Source: Liriodendron chinense (lineage: Eukaryota > Streptophyta > Magnoliopsida > Magnoliales > Magnoliaceae). From it: a stretch of 64,000 nucleotides of DNA. The translations under genes and the position numbers were made by a program. This document shows, in pieces, positions 34,669 to 45,670 of the stretch (positions within the stretch are counted from its first letter, which is position 1; each line of letters starts with the position of its first letter). The notes under the pieces were generated by a model. The model was not told the origin of the DNA. It searched no databases and saw nothing but the letters and a program-made list of their open reading frames with translations. Location: NCBI GenBank assembly GCA_003013855.2, contig PVNU02002827.1:186001-250000 (forward strand). Reading direction: 5' to 3'.

Positions 34669-35580
34669 GGGAGCTTCCTATGAGGTCAATCTCTATGGAC
34701 CCCGATGTGATGTGTATCGAACATCCACACTGTGCATTAGATGCACTCTTCTATGGTGAGCCATGGTCCTAAAACTCAGGCCAATCCATCGCTTAGATTG
34801 GCCACACCCTAGACAACAGTTGAGAGTGGATGCCACCCATTCAAAACCTTCCCGATTATTTTTAAGGCCCATTGAGATCATGTGGTTAAGACATCCAAAT
34901 CATCCATTGTGTGTGTCCCACTTGGATGAGGGGTCACACCAAATTTCAGGCCATTCCAAGACTGAGGTGGCTCATAAAGTGCTTTTAGATGTTTTAAGCA
35001 TGATTTCGCATGGTTTCAGATTGTATGGCCCACCTGAGTTTCAGATATGGCTGATTTTTTTAGACATCTCGTCACTTAGAATGGTCCCAACAAATCCATG
35101 GTGTGAATGTCTGATACACATCATGGTGGGGCCCACAAAGCTCAACCTCACGGGAAGCTCCCATGAGGTTGGGAATAGGTATTGTGAGGTCGCCAGCTTC
35201 CCATGAGGTCAAGCTCGGTATGCTTCACTGTGACGACATCTATCCCATTAGTCAGATGCACCCTTCCATGGTGAGGCATGGGCCTAAAATCAGGCCAATC
35301 CATGACTTAGGTGGGCCACGCCAAAAAACAACAGTTGAGAGTGGATGTCCACCCATTGAAACCTTCCTAGTTGTATATAGGGCCTAGAGAGATATGTTTT
35401 AGACATCCAGCTCATCCATTCCGTGTGTCCCACTTGGATGAGGGGTCACACCAAATTTTAGGACATTTCAAAACTTAGGTAGACCCACCAAGTGCTTTGC
35501 TTTTATATGTTTTAGGCATGATTTTCCATGATTTCAGATGGTGTGGTCCACCTGAGTTCTAGATAAGGCTGATGTTTATC
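34669..35580. repeat. Tandem pair of a roughly 500-bp TIR repeat
   Basis: Copy 1 (34,669-35,162) starts GGGAGCTTCCTATGAGGT and ends ACGGGAAGCTCCC, an inverted pair. Copy 2 (about 35,195-35,580) repeats its body in the same order, for example CAACAGTTGAGAGTGGATG and TGGATGAGGGGTCACACC, but lacks the right end. It looks like a non-autonomous DNA element plus a truncated tandem copy. Confidence 0.6.
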
Positions 35581-35895
35581 TCACGCATAAACACACAGTA
35601 ATGCTCACATGCAACTAGTTCGTCCAATTAATTGGTGTGTGGGGCCACCATGGTATTGTTGGACATCTTACCTGTCCATTAGGATTAACCCATGAAAATA
35701 AGTGCTCCAAAAATCAGGTTGGTCCAACTGAGTATATCATAGCAAACCATGAAACAACACTTAAAAACTCCAATGGTTGGATTGTCCTGATTTTTGAGGC
35801 ATCCTATTTTTAAAGTGGTATGGGATGTCATACAAACACCATGGTAGTCCCCAAACGCCAATTAGTTGAACACACAACTAAGTTGCCTGTGAGCA

Positions 35896-36122
35896 GTGTC
35901 TCGCCTTCAGGCCCAGCTGGAAGACACACAGGCGTTTCAACAACAGGTCTTAAGTTGAGTGCTAAGGAGACACACAGGCGTTTCAACAACAGGTCTCAAG
36001 TTGAGTGCTAAGGAGACACACTAACCACACCATAGTGGGTGGGTGCATCATTTGACTAACCATGTGGGTGTGTTATCCAACTACCAGGGTGGGCGTGTTG
36101 CATGACTAAAAAAAAAAAAAAT
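35896..36122 (+). mobile_element. SINE with an internal 46-bp duplication
   Basis: Target duplications GTTGCCTGTGAGCA (35,882-35,895) and GTTGCCTATGAACA (36,123-36,136) match at 12 of 14. The head (CGCCTTCAGG, GTTTCAACAACAGGTCT) matches the SINE at 8,150, and the tail GTGTTGCATGACTAA precedes poly(A). A 46-bp block starting AGACACACAGGCG at 35,922 is repeated exactly in phase at 35,968 with one change. Confidence 0.78.
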
Positions 36123-36157
36123 GTTGCCTATGAACATTATATATAATAATAATAATA

Positions 36158-36298
36158 GAATCTGGATCTCTCTTATAGCGAGCAGAGAACCTGTGCTGCT
36201 GCCTCTTTCATTGGTCCACGTCAGCCTGTCGATGTGGACCAATGAAAGATGTGAAAAGCAGAATTCCTCTGCCCAGTATGAATTGAGGATCCGGACTC
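36158..36298. mobile_element. Fold-back MITE inserted in an ATA microsatellite
   Basis: The ends GAATCTGGATC and GATCCGGACTC are inverted. The inner arms CATTGGTCCAC and GTGGACCAATG continue the mirror. ATA trinucleotide runs lie directly on both sides. Related pieces are near 40,303-40,391 and 51,428-51,626. Confidence 0.65.
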
Positions 36299-36659
36299 AT
36301 AATAATAATAATGAATGAATGAATTACTATCTTTTCACTTTTTGTTTTGTTTTTTTTTATTTTTTTATTTTTAAAATTTTTTTTAGTTGGAATCAATAAA
36401 TTTCAACAACCAATTCCGTTGAATTCCTAGCAATCTCTTGAGCTGATACAAGGAAACAGGGTTTTCCCACCACAATGCCCCTAGACTTTTCAAATGGAGG
36501 TGGGCACCACATCCACTGTATATAGACAGCATCCTAGCTATGACAAAAGAAATAAAGTGTGGTGAATGGAAGAGCAAAGTGTGACATTTTTCAATGAGAT
36601 GATGCAACCCCATGATGAATTAATCATGTTGGTTGGCCCACTTGATAGCTTCTTCCCAG

Positions 36660-36920
36660 CTTTGTCATTTGGGCATGTACACATCCACGTACAAGTGCCT
36701 ATGCTCGCATGTGCAGCGCGTGCACCTTGCGGTTCGGACCCGCAACGTGTCGGTGCGCCCATGTGCTTTTGTCCATGTGCCCACGATGCGACACATTCGC
36801 ATGCGTTACACGGCACTCGCCCGGCTAATTTGCCACATGTGTGGATGCAAATGTGTGCGCATGCACAAATGTTCACATGTCACTTCTTACGTGTGTTTGT
36901 ACACATCATTGCTTATGTAG
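36660..36920. other. Alternating purine-pyrimidine, CpG-rich island of unknown nature
   Basis: The stretch is dense in CATGTG, GTGCGCATGCAC and CGCATGCG words and is richer in CpG than its surroundings. Overlapping ORFs on both strands exist but have no recognisable domain. It is neither a known gene nor a mobile element that I recognise. Confidence 0.4.
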
Positions 36921-38394
36921 ATAGTTATCGACTTATCTTCGGGGGGATACAGTTACACTGAATCTAGATGAGTAACTTAAAATCATCTCGGCGTCAACGG
37001 AAAACTATGGACATCGAGGCGCACCCGCGGCGCATCATGACATCATGTAGCAAACGCATGGAAGGTTAGAAATAGATGGTTTGAAGACGTGCTTGAAATA
37101 TTGGTGTGATTTAGATTAGCTATGACTCGGACCCACAACCTTGCGTTGAAGTTAAGAAACATTGACTGTTCCATGCCATGCTAACCATGAAAAATTCCCT
37201 GGAAGAAAAAATGTACCATGAGAGCTTTGATCATGTGCTGTGACTTTATAACGGTCCACTGGCAGTGAAAAATGAAAAATGAAAAATAAAAAATAAAAAA
37301 GGAAAGTGGAAAATATAAGAGGGTGGTCCCACGGAAAAATGACCTAGAGAGACCTTATTCCTTTAGGTGGAGAGGTAGCAGGTTTGCAAGACATGGAAGA
37401 GATGCGTGGAGAAGTGGTTGAAAAGGAAAATCACTGATATGCAGGCATTTAGAGCTTCTATTGCTATTAAGTTTTAACGGTCCAAAATTGAAAAATCATT
37501 GTGAATGATTTGTTGAAAAATCATATCTTCTAAGCAGTCAAACCTCTAATTAATGTGTGCGTTGAACCGTTGTATAGGGGAGCCAATGTATACTATGTTT
37601 CCGGAATAGTTCGGAATTGTGGTTAGGTAAAGGGGTTACTATTGGATGGTACTCTATGGCCAGTCGATGATGCCTATCATTATTTTAGGGAATGAGCAAA
37701 AAAATGAGGCACATCTAAATATCAGGTGGACCGCAACCACAGGAAAATAATGGTCTATTGGATGCCCACAATTTAAAACTTATTAAGGCCCATTGTAATG
37801 TTTATTGGCCAGTGAACCTATACATTGATTATCAGCTTGATTCAAAGCTTTTGTGGCCTTCAAGTTACTTCCCTATTTCCTTTCCTGTGGTGTGGTCTAC
37901 TTGAGATTTGGATTTGCACCATGCCCTAAAATGAGCGGTAAAAATGGATAAATAGCTTGGATGAAACATAGACATCATGGTGGGCCCACAATACACCACC
38001 AGAGCTTTTTCCAATTGTCATGTACAATCCGCATCCCTTCATCTGAATAGCTTGGGTAACCTAAAATGGCAGATAAAATGGTTATCTACGTAGGGTGACC
38101 TCACCATCCTGTATTTCTGAAATCCACTCTGACGATTAAGTGTGTGACTCAATATTAGACATATCGTTCAAAAAATTAGCTCAATCCGTGATTTAGGCTG
38201 ACCACACGATTGAAAACAGTATATGAAAAAACACCCACCCTCCAAACACTTTCCCTTGGTGTGGCCCAGCCTAAATTAGGGGTGGGCCTTCCATTGTTTA
38301 GCACCTCGATTGGCTCTCTCCTGCGCGCTTTGCAGGGGAGCATTACTCACACATGCACGCGCGCATGCGCGCGCACACACATATATGATACACA
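36921..38394. other. Intergenic, no gene seen
   Basis: Only dispersed repeat phrases of the GGTGTGGCCCACCTGA type and an alternating GCGCGCATGCGCGCGC run near 38,360 were noted. Confidence 0.45.
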
Positions 38395-38395
38395 C

Positions 38396-38789
38396 GGGAG
38401 TGGATTGTCTCTGTGCCCGGAGCTGTGTGGGGTCCACAGAGTTGTCCGTGACAAATCCTCTCTGTACGGAACAATAACGTCCACCGTCGAAACCTTCTTG
38501 GAGCTGACCATGACGTTTATATTCCATCCAAACCGTTCATAGAATTAATAACACTCAGATAAACTGTAGTAACAAATATCGTCCTGATACAAAACTTCTG
38601 TCACTGCCATCCGTTCAATCCCCACTGTTTCGTGTGATATGGCCTACCTGAGTTTTGTATCAGGCTGATTTTTAGTATCTTGTCCTATTGTCGTATTTAA
38701 AAATAGATGGACGGAGTTGATTTGTCACTGAAATCTCTGTGGACCCCACACAGCCCGGGGCACACAGATATCTCTGTGCCCAGGGCTGT
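38396..38789. mobile_element. GGGCACAGAGATATC-ended element, copy 1
   Basis: The left part TCTCTGTGCCCGGAGCTGTG and right part GATATCTCTGTGCCC bracket a body shared with 45,163-45,670 (CCGTTCATAGAATTA, CAGATAAACT, GATGGACGGAGT). A partial third copy lies at about 40,420-40,612. It has no coding capacity. Confidence 0.6.
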
Positions 38790-40302
38790 ATATTAACTAT
38801 AATGCTCTTTCAGAGCATTAAAGCTTTTCTTCGTTGAACGATGTGGTGGGGAATATATTGATACACTTTCAAAATACCTTTACGGCCAATTGCACACCTG
38901 TTGTATGCAATGAGTACAACAGCTGAGCTTTTTTAGGCCTACTTTGTGTTGACCGTATGACATCTGATCCATCCATTAGGTGAACTTTTCAATGTTAGAC
39001 CCTACGGGGAAAAAATCAACTTGATCCACAACTCAGGTGGGTCACACTAGGAACAGTTCGGAGGGAATGCCAACCATTGGTTTGTGTTTAAGCTCACCAT
39101 AACATGTATTTCCCATCCAATCCGTTCACCAAGTTTGGTTCACCAGGATAAATGGACACTTCACAAATCGATCTGACCCAAAAGTCAGACAGGCGACACC
39201 ACTTGTATGGTCCACCTGAGTATTCGATCCGTCTAGTTTTTGATCTGTGTGGTGAACATAAGAAGCCGATCATGATGAATGGAGCGGATTTAGCACGCGC
39301 AACCCATAGAACCCCACACCGCTCATAGAAGATTTCCTCTTTTTAAAACCATGAAATTGCACCAAACTAGCTTGAAAATTATGTAAACAAAAAAGATTTA
39401 TCTTTTCTTTTTTTTGTTTTTGTTTCTTGGGGTGGGCCATGTTTACAAGTATGCTTTACAGTTCAATGGAAGAAGACCTTTAAGAAAATGGCATTTGAAG
39501 AATCAAAGGAAAATGAGAAGCTTTGAATTTGAAAGATGCTTTTAAAACATAGTCATTTTCAAGAAACCTTATCCTGAAAAAAAAAAAAAAAAAAAACTCA
39601 ATAACCACGTGACAAAAGGATCACCTTTCCTTTGCTCCCCCACCTTGAACTCACCTTTCCTTCAATCAAAGCGGCCTTTCAATGTCACAAGACTCGTGAT
39701 GAGACTGAACTCTCACAAGGGCTGTTCTTCTTTTCAAAAGGCAATGTCATTGTACAAAATGCCATGTACATGGCCCACCATGATACACGTTTCTGACATC
39801 CAGAGCATTGATTAGACCAGGTATAGATTCATTTAGGACCTGACTGTGGGCCAACCTTATTACATCATTGTATATCCACGCTGCCTAGTTTTTCAGCTCA
39901 TTTTATTATGTCAGTCCTAAAATGAAGCAGATCTAAGAATCTCAAGTGGACCCATTTTTTGTGTAGTCCACCTGATATTTGGATCTGCTTCAGTTTTTGG
40001 GCTCATGTCTTGAAATGAGCTGGAAAATAGATGGATGACATGGACATACACTGCATGCATCAAAGTGGGCCCACGGTCACTACTTGACCGAAACTGGCTG
40101 AATCCGTGTCGGATTGGGCCGGCCCAGCCCCATGATGCTAAAAAATAAGATCAGGTGGGCCTGATAGATATCCCTTTTGTAGATTACATTGGGATTAGGG
40201 ATAATCATGCTCCAACTGATGACTTCCACCCCATCAAGGTGACACTGTACCCTAGCCTACAAGCATTTATAGTGGTACATTCTGCAAACAGGCTCAGGTG
40301 GG

Positions 40303-40612
40303 CCGGCCCAGCCCCACGATGATGTGGACCAACGAAAAGGCTCCAAGCAAGGATTTCCTGCTTGGAAGCCAACAGAGGATCCGGACTCTTATCTGAGTGG
40401 TAATAACAACAGTTTGGATGGTCTATAAACATCATGGTTAGCTCCGGTGTACATTTCTGTTCCAACTGTTTCGTTGGTGTGGCCCATCTAAGTTTTGGAT
40501 CTGCCTGACTTTTATGTTTCTATCCTACTGTGGCTTTTTAAAACAGATGGACGGAGTGGATTTGTCACGTATACCTCTGAGGAGCCACACACCTCTGGAC
40601 ACAGGTATATAT
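40303..40612. repeat. Composite of a GGATCCGGACTC MITE half and a partial 38.4-kb repeat
   Basis: TGTGGACCAACGAAAAGG to GAGGATCCGGACTC (40,321-40,386) is half of the fold-back MITE family. It is followed by the right half of the repeat at 38,396 (TGGTGTGGCCCATCTAAG, AGATGGACGGAGTGGATTTG). No intact ends remain. Confidence 0.45.
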
Positions 40613-40654
40613 ATATATATCACTCCCTGTAGTTGTTGACGTACCGGCAACTCG

Positions 40655-41330
40655 CACCATAACCCCTTCTCCCCGAACATACAACCCCTGTTCAAGAAAT
40701 CAGGACATGAAAGTGATTGGCCCCATCATGAAGATGGCCTCTTTGAAAAATCAAACTGATCGACTGTTGGATGGGCCATGACTAAACGTTGAGTCAAATC
40801 GTTGGTTATCCATCAATTCCAACGGTGTTGCCTATCTGATGAGTGGACCAGCTTGATTTTTAATATGGACTATCTTCATGGTGGGGCAACCACCTTCTCC
40901 CAACATGCCACCTGTTTAGGAAATCAATACTATGAATGGGATGGGCCCCATCATGAAGATTGCAATTTTCAATAAAAACAGGTTGATCCACTCACTAGAT
41001 GGGGCCACACCTCAATGTGGAGTCGGACCATTGGTTGTCCATTGATTCCAAACAGTAAAACCTACCAAATAGAGTGGACTAGTCTGATTTATTTATTTAT
41101 TTTTATCTAGGTAGGACAACTACCTTCTCTCCCCCAACATGCCACCTGTTTGAGAAATCAGTACCATGAAATGAAATGATAGGCCCATCATGAAAATAGC
41201 CTTTTCTGAAAAATCTGGTGATCCACTTACTAAATGGGCCATGCCTGAATGTTGAGTCAAACCGTTGATTCTAATAGTGTAGCCTACCTGATGAGTGGAC
41301 CTGATTTTTTTGTAACAGGAAAAACTACAA
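40655..41330. repeat. Three-unit tandem array, about 220 bp per unit
   Basis: Three successive blocks share AACATGCCACCTGTTT (first unit AACATACAACCCCTGTT), then GAAATCAGTACCATGAA, then CCCATCATGAAGAT, then GTTGAGTCAAACCGTTG, then TGATGAGTGGAC in the same order. Divergence between units is high. A further relative occurs at 42,730-42,960, and similar phrases occur at 21.8-22.45 kb. Confidence 0.6.
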
Positions 41331-42301
41331 ACACCTATCTGATGATGACACGGGTCCTGCAAAAAGGGCCAATCACTTAGAATCATATGCACGGCCAGAA
41401 TGAGAAAGGTGGTCGATTATCGCATGACACGTCACTAATGAACCTAAGGCACGTATGACCTTTAGCGTGTTGAAGAAGTTTCTCTAAAGACTTACTGTTG
41501 CCGGATTCTCCCTAACGCAGTATAGCTGTCCCGGAATTTTAAAAGGAAACTCTTTAGAGAGAACGTCCAAAATCTTTTTAGAAATCGCAAGAAAAGTTGG
41601 AATGAACAAGAAAACTGTTCGGAAATAAAAAAGCAAATTGTCTATGATAACATAATACATCAAGGATTTTAGATCTAAATGAAATATGACCACTATATAA
41701 TCAAAAGACTCTGATGCAATTTATAGAACCTTATGCATGCATGACCATAATCTTTTCAAGTTTATAAAAGTAGCATTCAAAGATGAGTTTAATGTCATAC
41801 CTTATTACAAACAGAACTTTTTAGCTCTACAGTGCTTATCTTTTCCATCTTTCATGGACGTTTATTAGTTTCTTAGCTTAGTTTCTTCCACCTCTGCCCA
41901 ACATCATGCTGCTGCAGGCGCAAACTTCTTAGCTTAGCTTTTAGTTTAGTTTTGTTAGTGTTTAGAGCATTTGCTGTAATACGTTAGTAGATTAATATAA
42001 TTATCCATAACTTTGTCATTGGATCTCCAGATTACGTAATTTTTATTTAATATATCTCCTACGACTTTGACTTCATCCTACGATTGTCTTACAACTATTC
42101 AGTATTATTCATGATCGTTCTCATGAAGATAGATTGCTGTAGGTAATTTTCTCTACATATTTATTTTTCTTTCTTTTCTTGGTGGATTGTACTGCATTGA
42201 CATTTTAATTAATACAATCGATAATCCAAATCTTTAATTATTATTTATTTATTAATTAATGTTTTATAACTTTATTTTGAAACACGATCTAAGTTATAAA
42301 T

Positions 42302-42497
42302 CGCCGTTTGGATACTACCAAATAAGTTACTTTTTTCTACTTATAGCAGTGGATAAGTAATTTATTTTAGATAAGTAAGTTTGGTTTATAATTAATAATA
42401 AGTAACTTTTTTATGCCTAAGTAACATACGGACCAATTATGCTTATTTGTAGCTTAAGTAAAAATCTGATAAGTAACTTAACAATCCAAATGGGCGC
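42302..42497. mobile_element. hAT-like MITE (GCCGTTTGGAT..ATCCAAATGGGCGC)
   Basis: About 195 bp with inverted ends GCCGTTTGGATACTACC and TAACAATCCAAATGGGCGC. The interior is rich in AAGTAACTT and AAGTAAGTT words. A left half of a relative (GGGCGTTTGGATTGGAAGTT) lies at 25,305. The target duplication is unclear. Confidence 0.55.
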
Positions 42498-42981
42498 TAA
42501 AAGAAAAATCATTATCTTGAAGGCAAAAATAACTCGTTAAAAGGATTAAGTCACCCTTTCTTAAAATTACGTGAACACTATAACAATTGGTGGTCGAGTA
42601 GTCAGGTCTTCCTAGATCTAGTCCTAATATGACTAATTCAACACTCGAGTTGTAAGTGTTCAATTTGATTTTAGTTGAACATGACTCTAACATGCTTAGC
42701 ACTTAATCTAATAGTCATACATGTGGCTGCATATCCTGATTGAACAGCAACACCCACTTACATGATGAGCCAAACTTGTATGTTGAGTCCAAACGTTATT
42801 ATATGTTAATTCCAATAGTGTGGTCCACTTGATGAGCAGACTCGTATGATTTTTTATTCAGGTGATCTTTGTGGTGGGGCTTAATGATGTGATATGGTAC
42901 TGATTTCCCACACAAGTGGCATGTTGGCAGGAATGATGGTCCAGTACCACAAGTTGTGGTACCTTGTCCATTATGGATCAC

Positions 42982-43082
42982 CTTTTAAATTTTTTTTTTT
43001 TTTTGTAAGTTAGTCATGCAACGCACTCACCCTGATAGCTGGGCAATGCACCCATAGCCACACAATGCACCCACCCACCATT
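42982..43082 (-). mobile_element. 5'-truncated SINE, minus strand
   Basis: On the minus strand a GTGGGTGCATTG body ends GCGTTGCATGACTAA followed by an A-rich tail. TATGGATCAC flanks it at 42,972-42,981 and 43,083-43,092. The tail matches the SINE at 35,896-36,122. Confidence 0.78.
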
Positions 43083-43092
43083 TATGGATCAC

Positions 43093-44319
43093 TTCTCTTT
43101 GAAGATGGGGCCAGCAAGTAGCTTTTCATTGTCATTTAAGTATCATAATCCAAGCCATGACTCCCGTTGCGTGAACTTTCCTTCCCGTTGCAGTGGGACC
43201 CACTTGACATGAGGCTGCCGTATCACCCTCCATGACTATCATTCAAGAAGAATTTTATATACGATCCTCGAACGAGTATATACATGGGATCCTTAGGCCT
43301 TTCATTTTGTCCAGGTGGGGACCATGGTTCAGTGGTCCAGACCGTTTCTCTCATGGGTCCCACCATGGATGGACCATGCAATAAAAAATCTCCTAACCCT
43401 TTTGACTGGTGGGTACAGATAAAGGCTAACAATGGAAATACAGCAACAGTCCACATTCAAAATGAAATAAAAAAAAGGCCAATCTTGTAACTTTTGGAAA
43501 TGACTGATTACTGGGTGGCCCATCATATCAACAGCCTGGATCACCTTACAAACATGGCCCCACTTGTTCAAACTGATCAGAATCCATGTATTATTGAGCC
43601 GAGTATGATGCAAATCTATCATTGAATTTCTTGGTGGGCACCTTATACTGTGGCCTGGTCATTGATTCCATTCCTTGCTCATAAAAAAGTCCCTTTAGCT
43701 AAGACTATTTTTGAGCTTGTTACACTCATACACTCATTTCCCATGATTAGACATTAATATTAGCAGATGGGCTTATCTTTTTTCTTGATATGTCTATCCA
43801 CAGTCATGCACACATCCATGGCCCGTGTGTACTCTGATCCAAACCGTCCAAATTGTAGACCACGTTATGGATGGTCGTAAAAAAGAACTTACATTGAAAA
43901 TATGATACTAACTGCCCGGCTGTCAAATGGACAGTCCATACAAAAATAGTCCACATGTACAAAATTCAGCAAACAAATGTGGACTGCACAACAGATATAT
44001 TTTGGGTAGATGCCCCATCTAAAGTGGGTCCCATCATTTGGATGGTTCAGATGAGTTAGAAAGATTACACGTGTATGGTGTATGTCCACATGAATATAGA
44101 TTGTGACATTGGTACTATCAATTCTAGCTAGCTGTCTCCTACAGTAGGGTCAAACAAGGATGTGTCCCACCATCTAAAGTAGGTCCCACCCTTTTTTCAT
44201 CATTCTTTCCAACAAGCGTCATTCCTTGAATCTGTTGTATTTATTATGATTTCGATCATTCATAAACCTTTGTGATTGGTCATTGTTAAGACTTCTAAAA
44301 TGCATGCCACGCAAGGTTA
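43093..44319. other. Intergenic, no gene seen
   Basis: Dispersed phrases such as GGTGGGACC, CCAAACCGTCC and GTCCCACCATGGATGG recur, typical of the small-repeat background in this region. No ORF has a recognisable domain. Confidence 0.45.
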
Positions 44320-44328
44320 TATATAAAA

Positions 44329-44708
44329 GATTAGGTATCCAGTCCAACCGATTGGACCTAAACGTTACGGTCCATTGAGTGAATAACTCCCAGCCTTTCA
44401 TGTTCCTGCGAAATCTAACCCATCCAGTAAGTTAGTCCCACCATGAGGATCACCTTCTTCACAAATCTTTCATATCAACTCATCGAGTGGACCACATTTG
44501 TATTTTGCTAGTTATCAATTTCTACACATTGTTTTCATGGTGTGGCCCAGATGATGATTCAATAGGGATGATTTCTGTAAGAGGTGATCCTCATGGTGGT
44601 GCCAACCTATTGGAAGGTTTGGATTTTACATGAACTTAACAAATAGAAAGTTATCCACCGGGTGGAGTGTACCATGTGGTCCAACCAGTTGGACTTGAGA
44701 TCTTCGAA
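44329..44708. mobile_element. MULE-type MITE with perfect 9-bp target duplication, GTCCAACC family copy 2
   Basis: TATATAAAA occurs at 44,320-44,328 and 44,709-44,717. Inside, CAGTCCAACCGATTGGAC and GTCCAACCAGTTGGACTTG are inverted subterminal palindromes. The body matches 34,203-34,578. The 9-bp duplication supports Mutator-type transposition; the repeat is itself AT-rich, so chance cannot be wholly excluded. Confidence 0.7.
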
Positions 44709-45162
44709 TATATAAAATTATCCGAGCATGAGCTTATTCATTCTTTGGAATAGCATAGGGTCTGAGAATATTCAAAACTTCCAACTTATGCAAGTGGGGC
44801 CCACCAACCAAGGGTCGGATTTTTAATGATGTAAGCCATGGTGCGTGGAAAATAGGGACAACTTAGCAAGTTAATGTCAAGACCGAGAGGGAGAAGACTT
44901 GAAAGATGGGTACCACTTCTAGACCGGGGCTGCTAAGGGAACTCTCCGCACGTGTGGAAATGGTCCACGTATGCATGGGACCCACCTAGGTGCAAACCCA
45001 CTGTGGATGTTCAGTGCCGAACATCCTTCCTTAGATGGGCCAGCAGCACAATCAGGAGCGCGTGAAGAAGTGGGGCCCACGTGGTTTATGTATTGCATCC
45101 GAACCGTCCATCAGATTTGTCACATCCGGTTACTCCTTGGGCCTGTGATCACCGTAGTTCGG

Positions 45163-45670
45163 GAGCAGATTGCCTGTGACCCCGGGCAAAGAGATATCTC
45201 TGTGCCCGGCACTGTGTGGGGTCAACAGAGATTTCCTTGGCAAATCCACTCCGTCCATATGTTTTAAAATACCACAATAGGATAGGGTTCTAAAAATCAG
45301 GAAGATCCAATAATCAGGTGGGACACACCAACAAAACAGTAGGAACAACAACGTCCACTGTTGAAACCTTCCTGGAGCGTACCATGATGTTTATATACCA
45401 TCCAAACCGTTCATAGAATTATTACCACTCAGATAAACTATAGGAACAAATATCATTCTGATACAAAACTTCTGTCACCGCCAGGCGTTCAATCCCCACA
45501 GTTTAGTGTGGTATGGCCCACATGAGTTTTACATCTGCCTGATTTTTAGAATCCTGTCATCGTCTTTAAAACAGATGGACGGAGTGGATTTGTCACGGAC
45601 ATCTCTATGAGCACCACAAAGCTCAGGGCACAAAGATATCTCTGTGCCCGGGGTCAAAGGCAATCCGCTC
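45163..45670. mobile_element. GGGCACAGAGATATC-ended element, copy 2, with a hairpin at each end
   Basis: The ends GAGCAGATTGCCTGTGAC and its mirror (ending GGCAATCCGCTC) form a terminal inverted repeat. Inside each end lies a near-perfect palindrome centred on GATATC (45,182-45,209 and 45,626-45,649). The body is shared with 38,396-38,789. Confidence 0.68.

Noticed and set aside
36538..36961. Overlapping 95-131-codon ORFs on both strands
   Set aside because: Their Cys/His/Met-rich products come from the alternating ATGTGC DNA. No domain is seen and both strands are equally open, so chance is likelier than coding.
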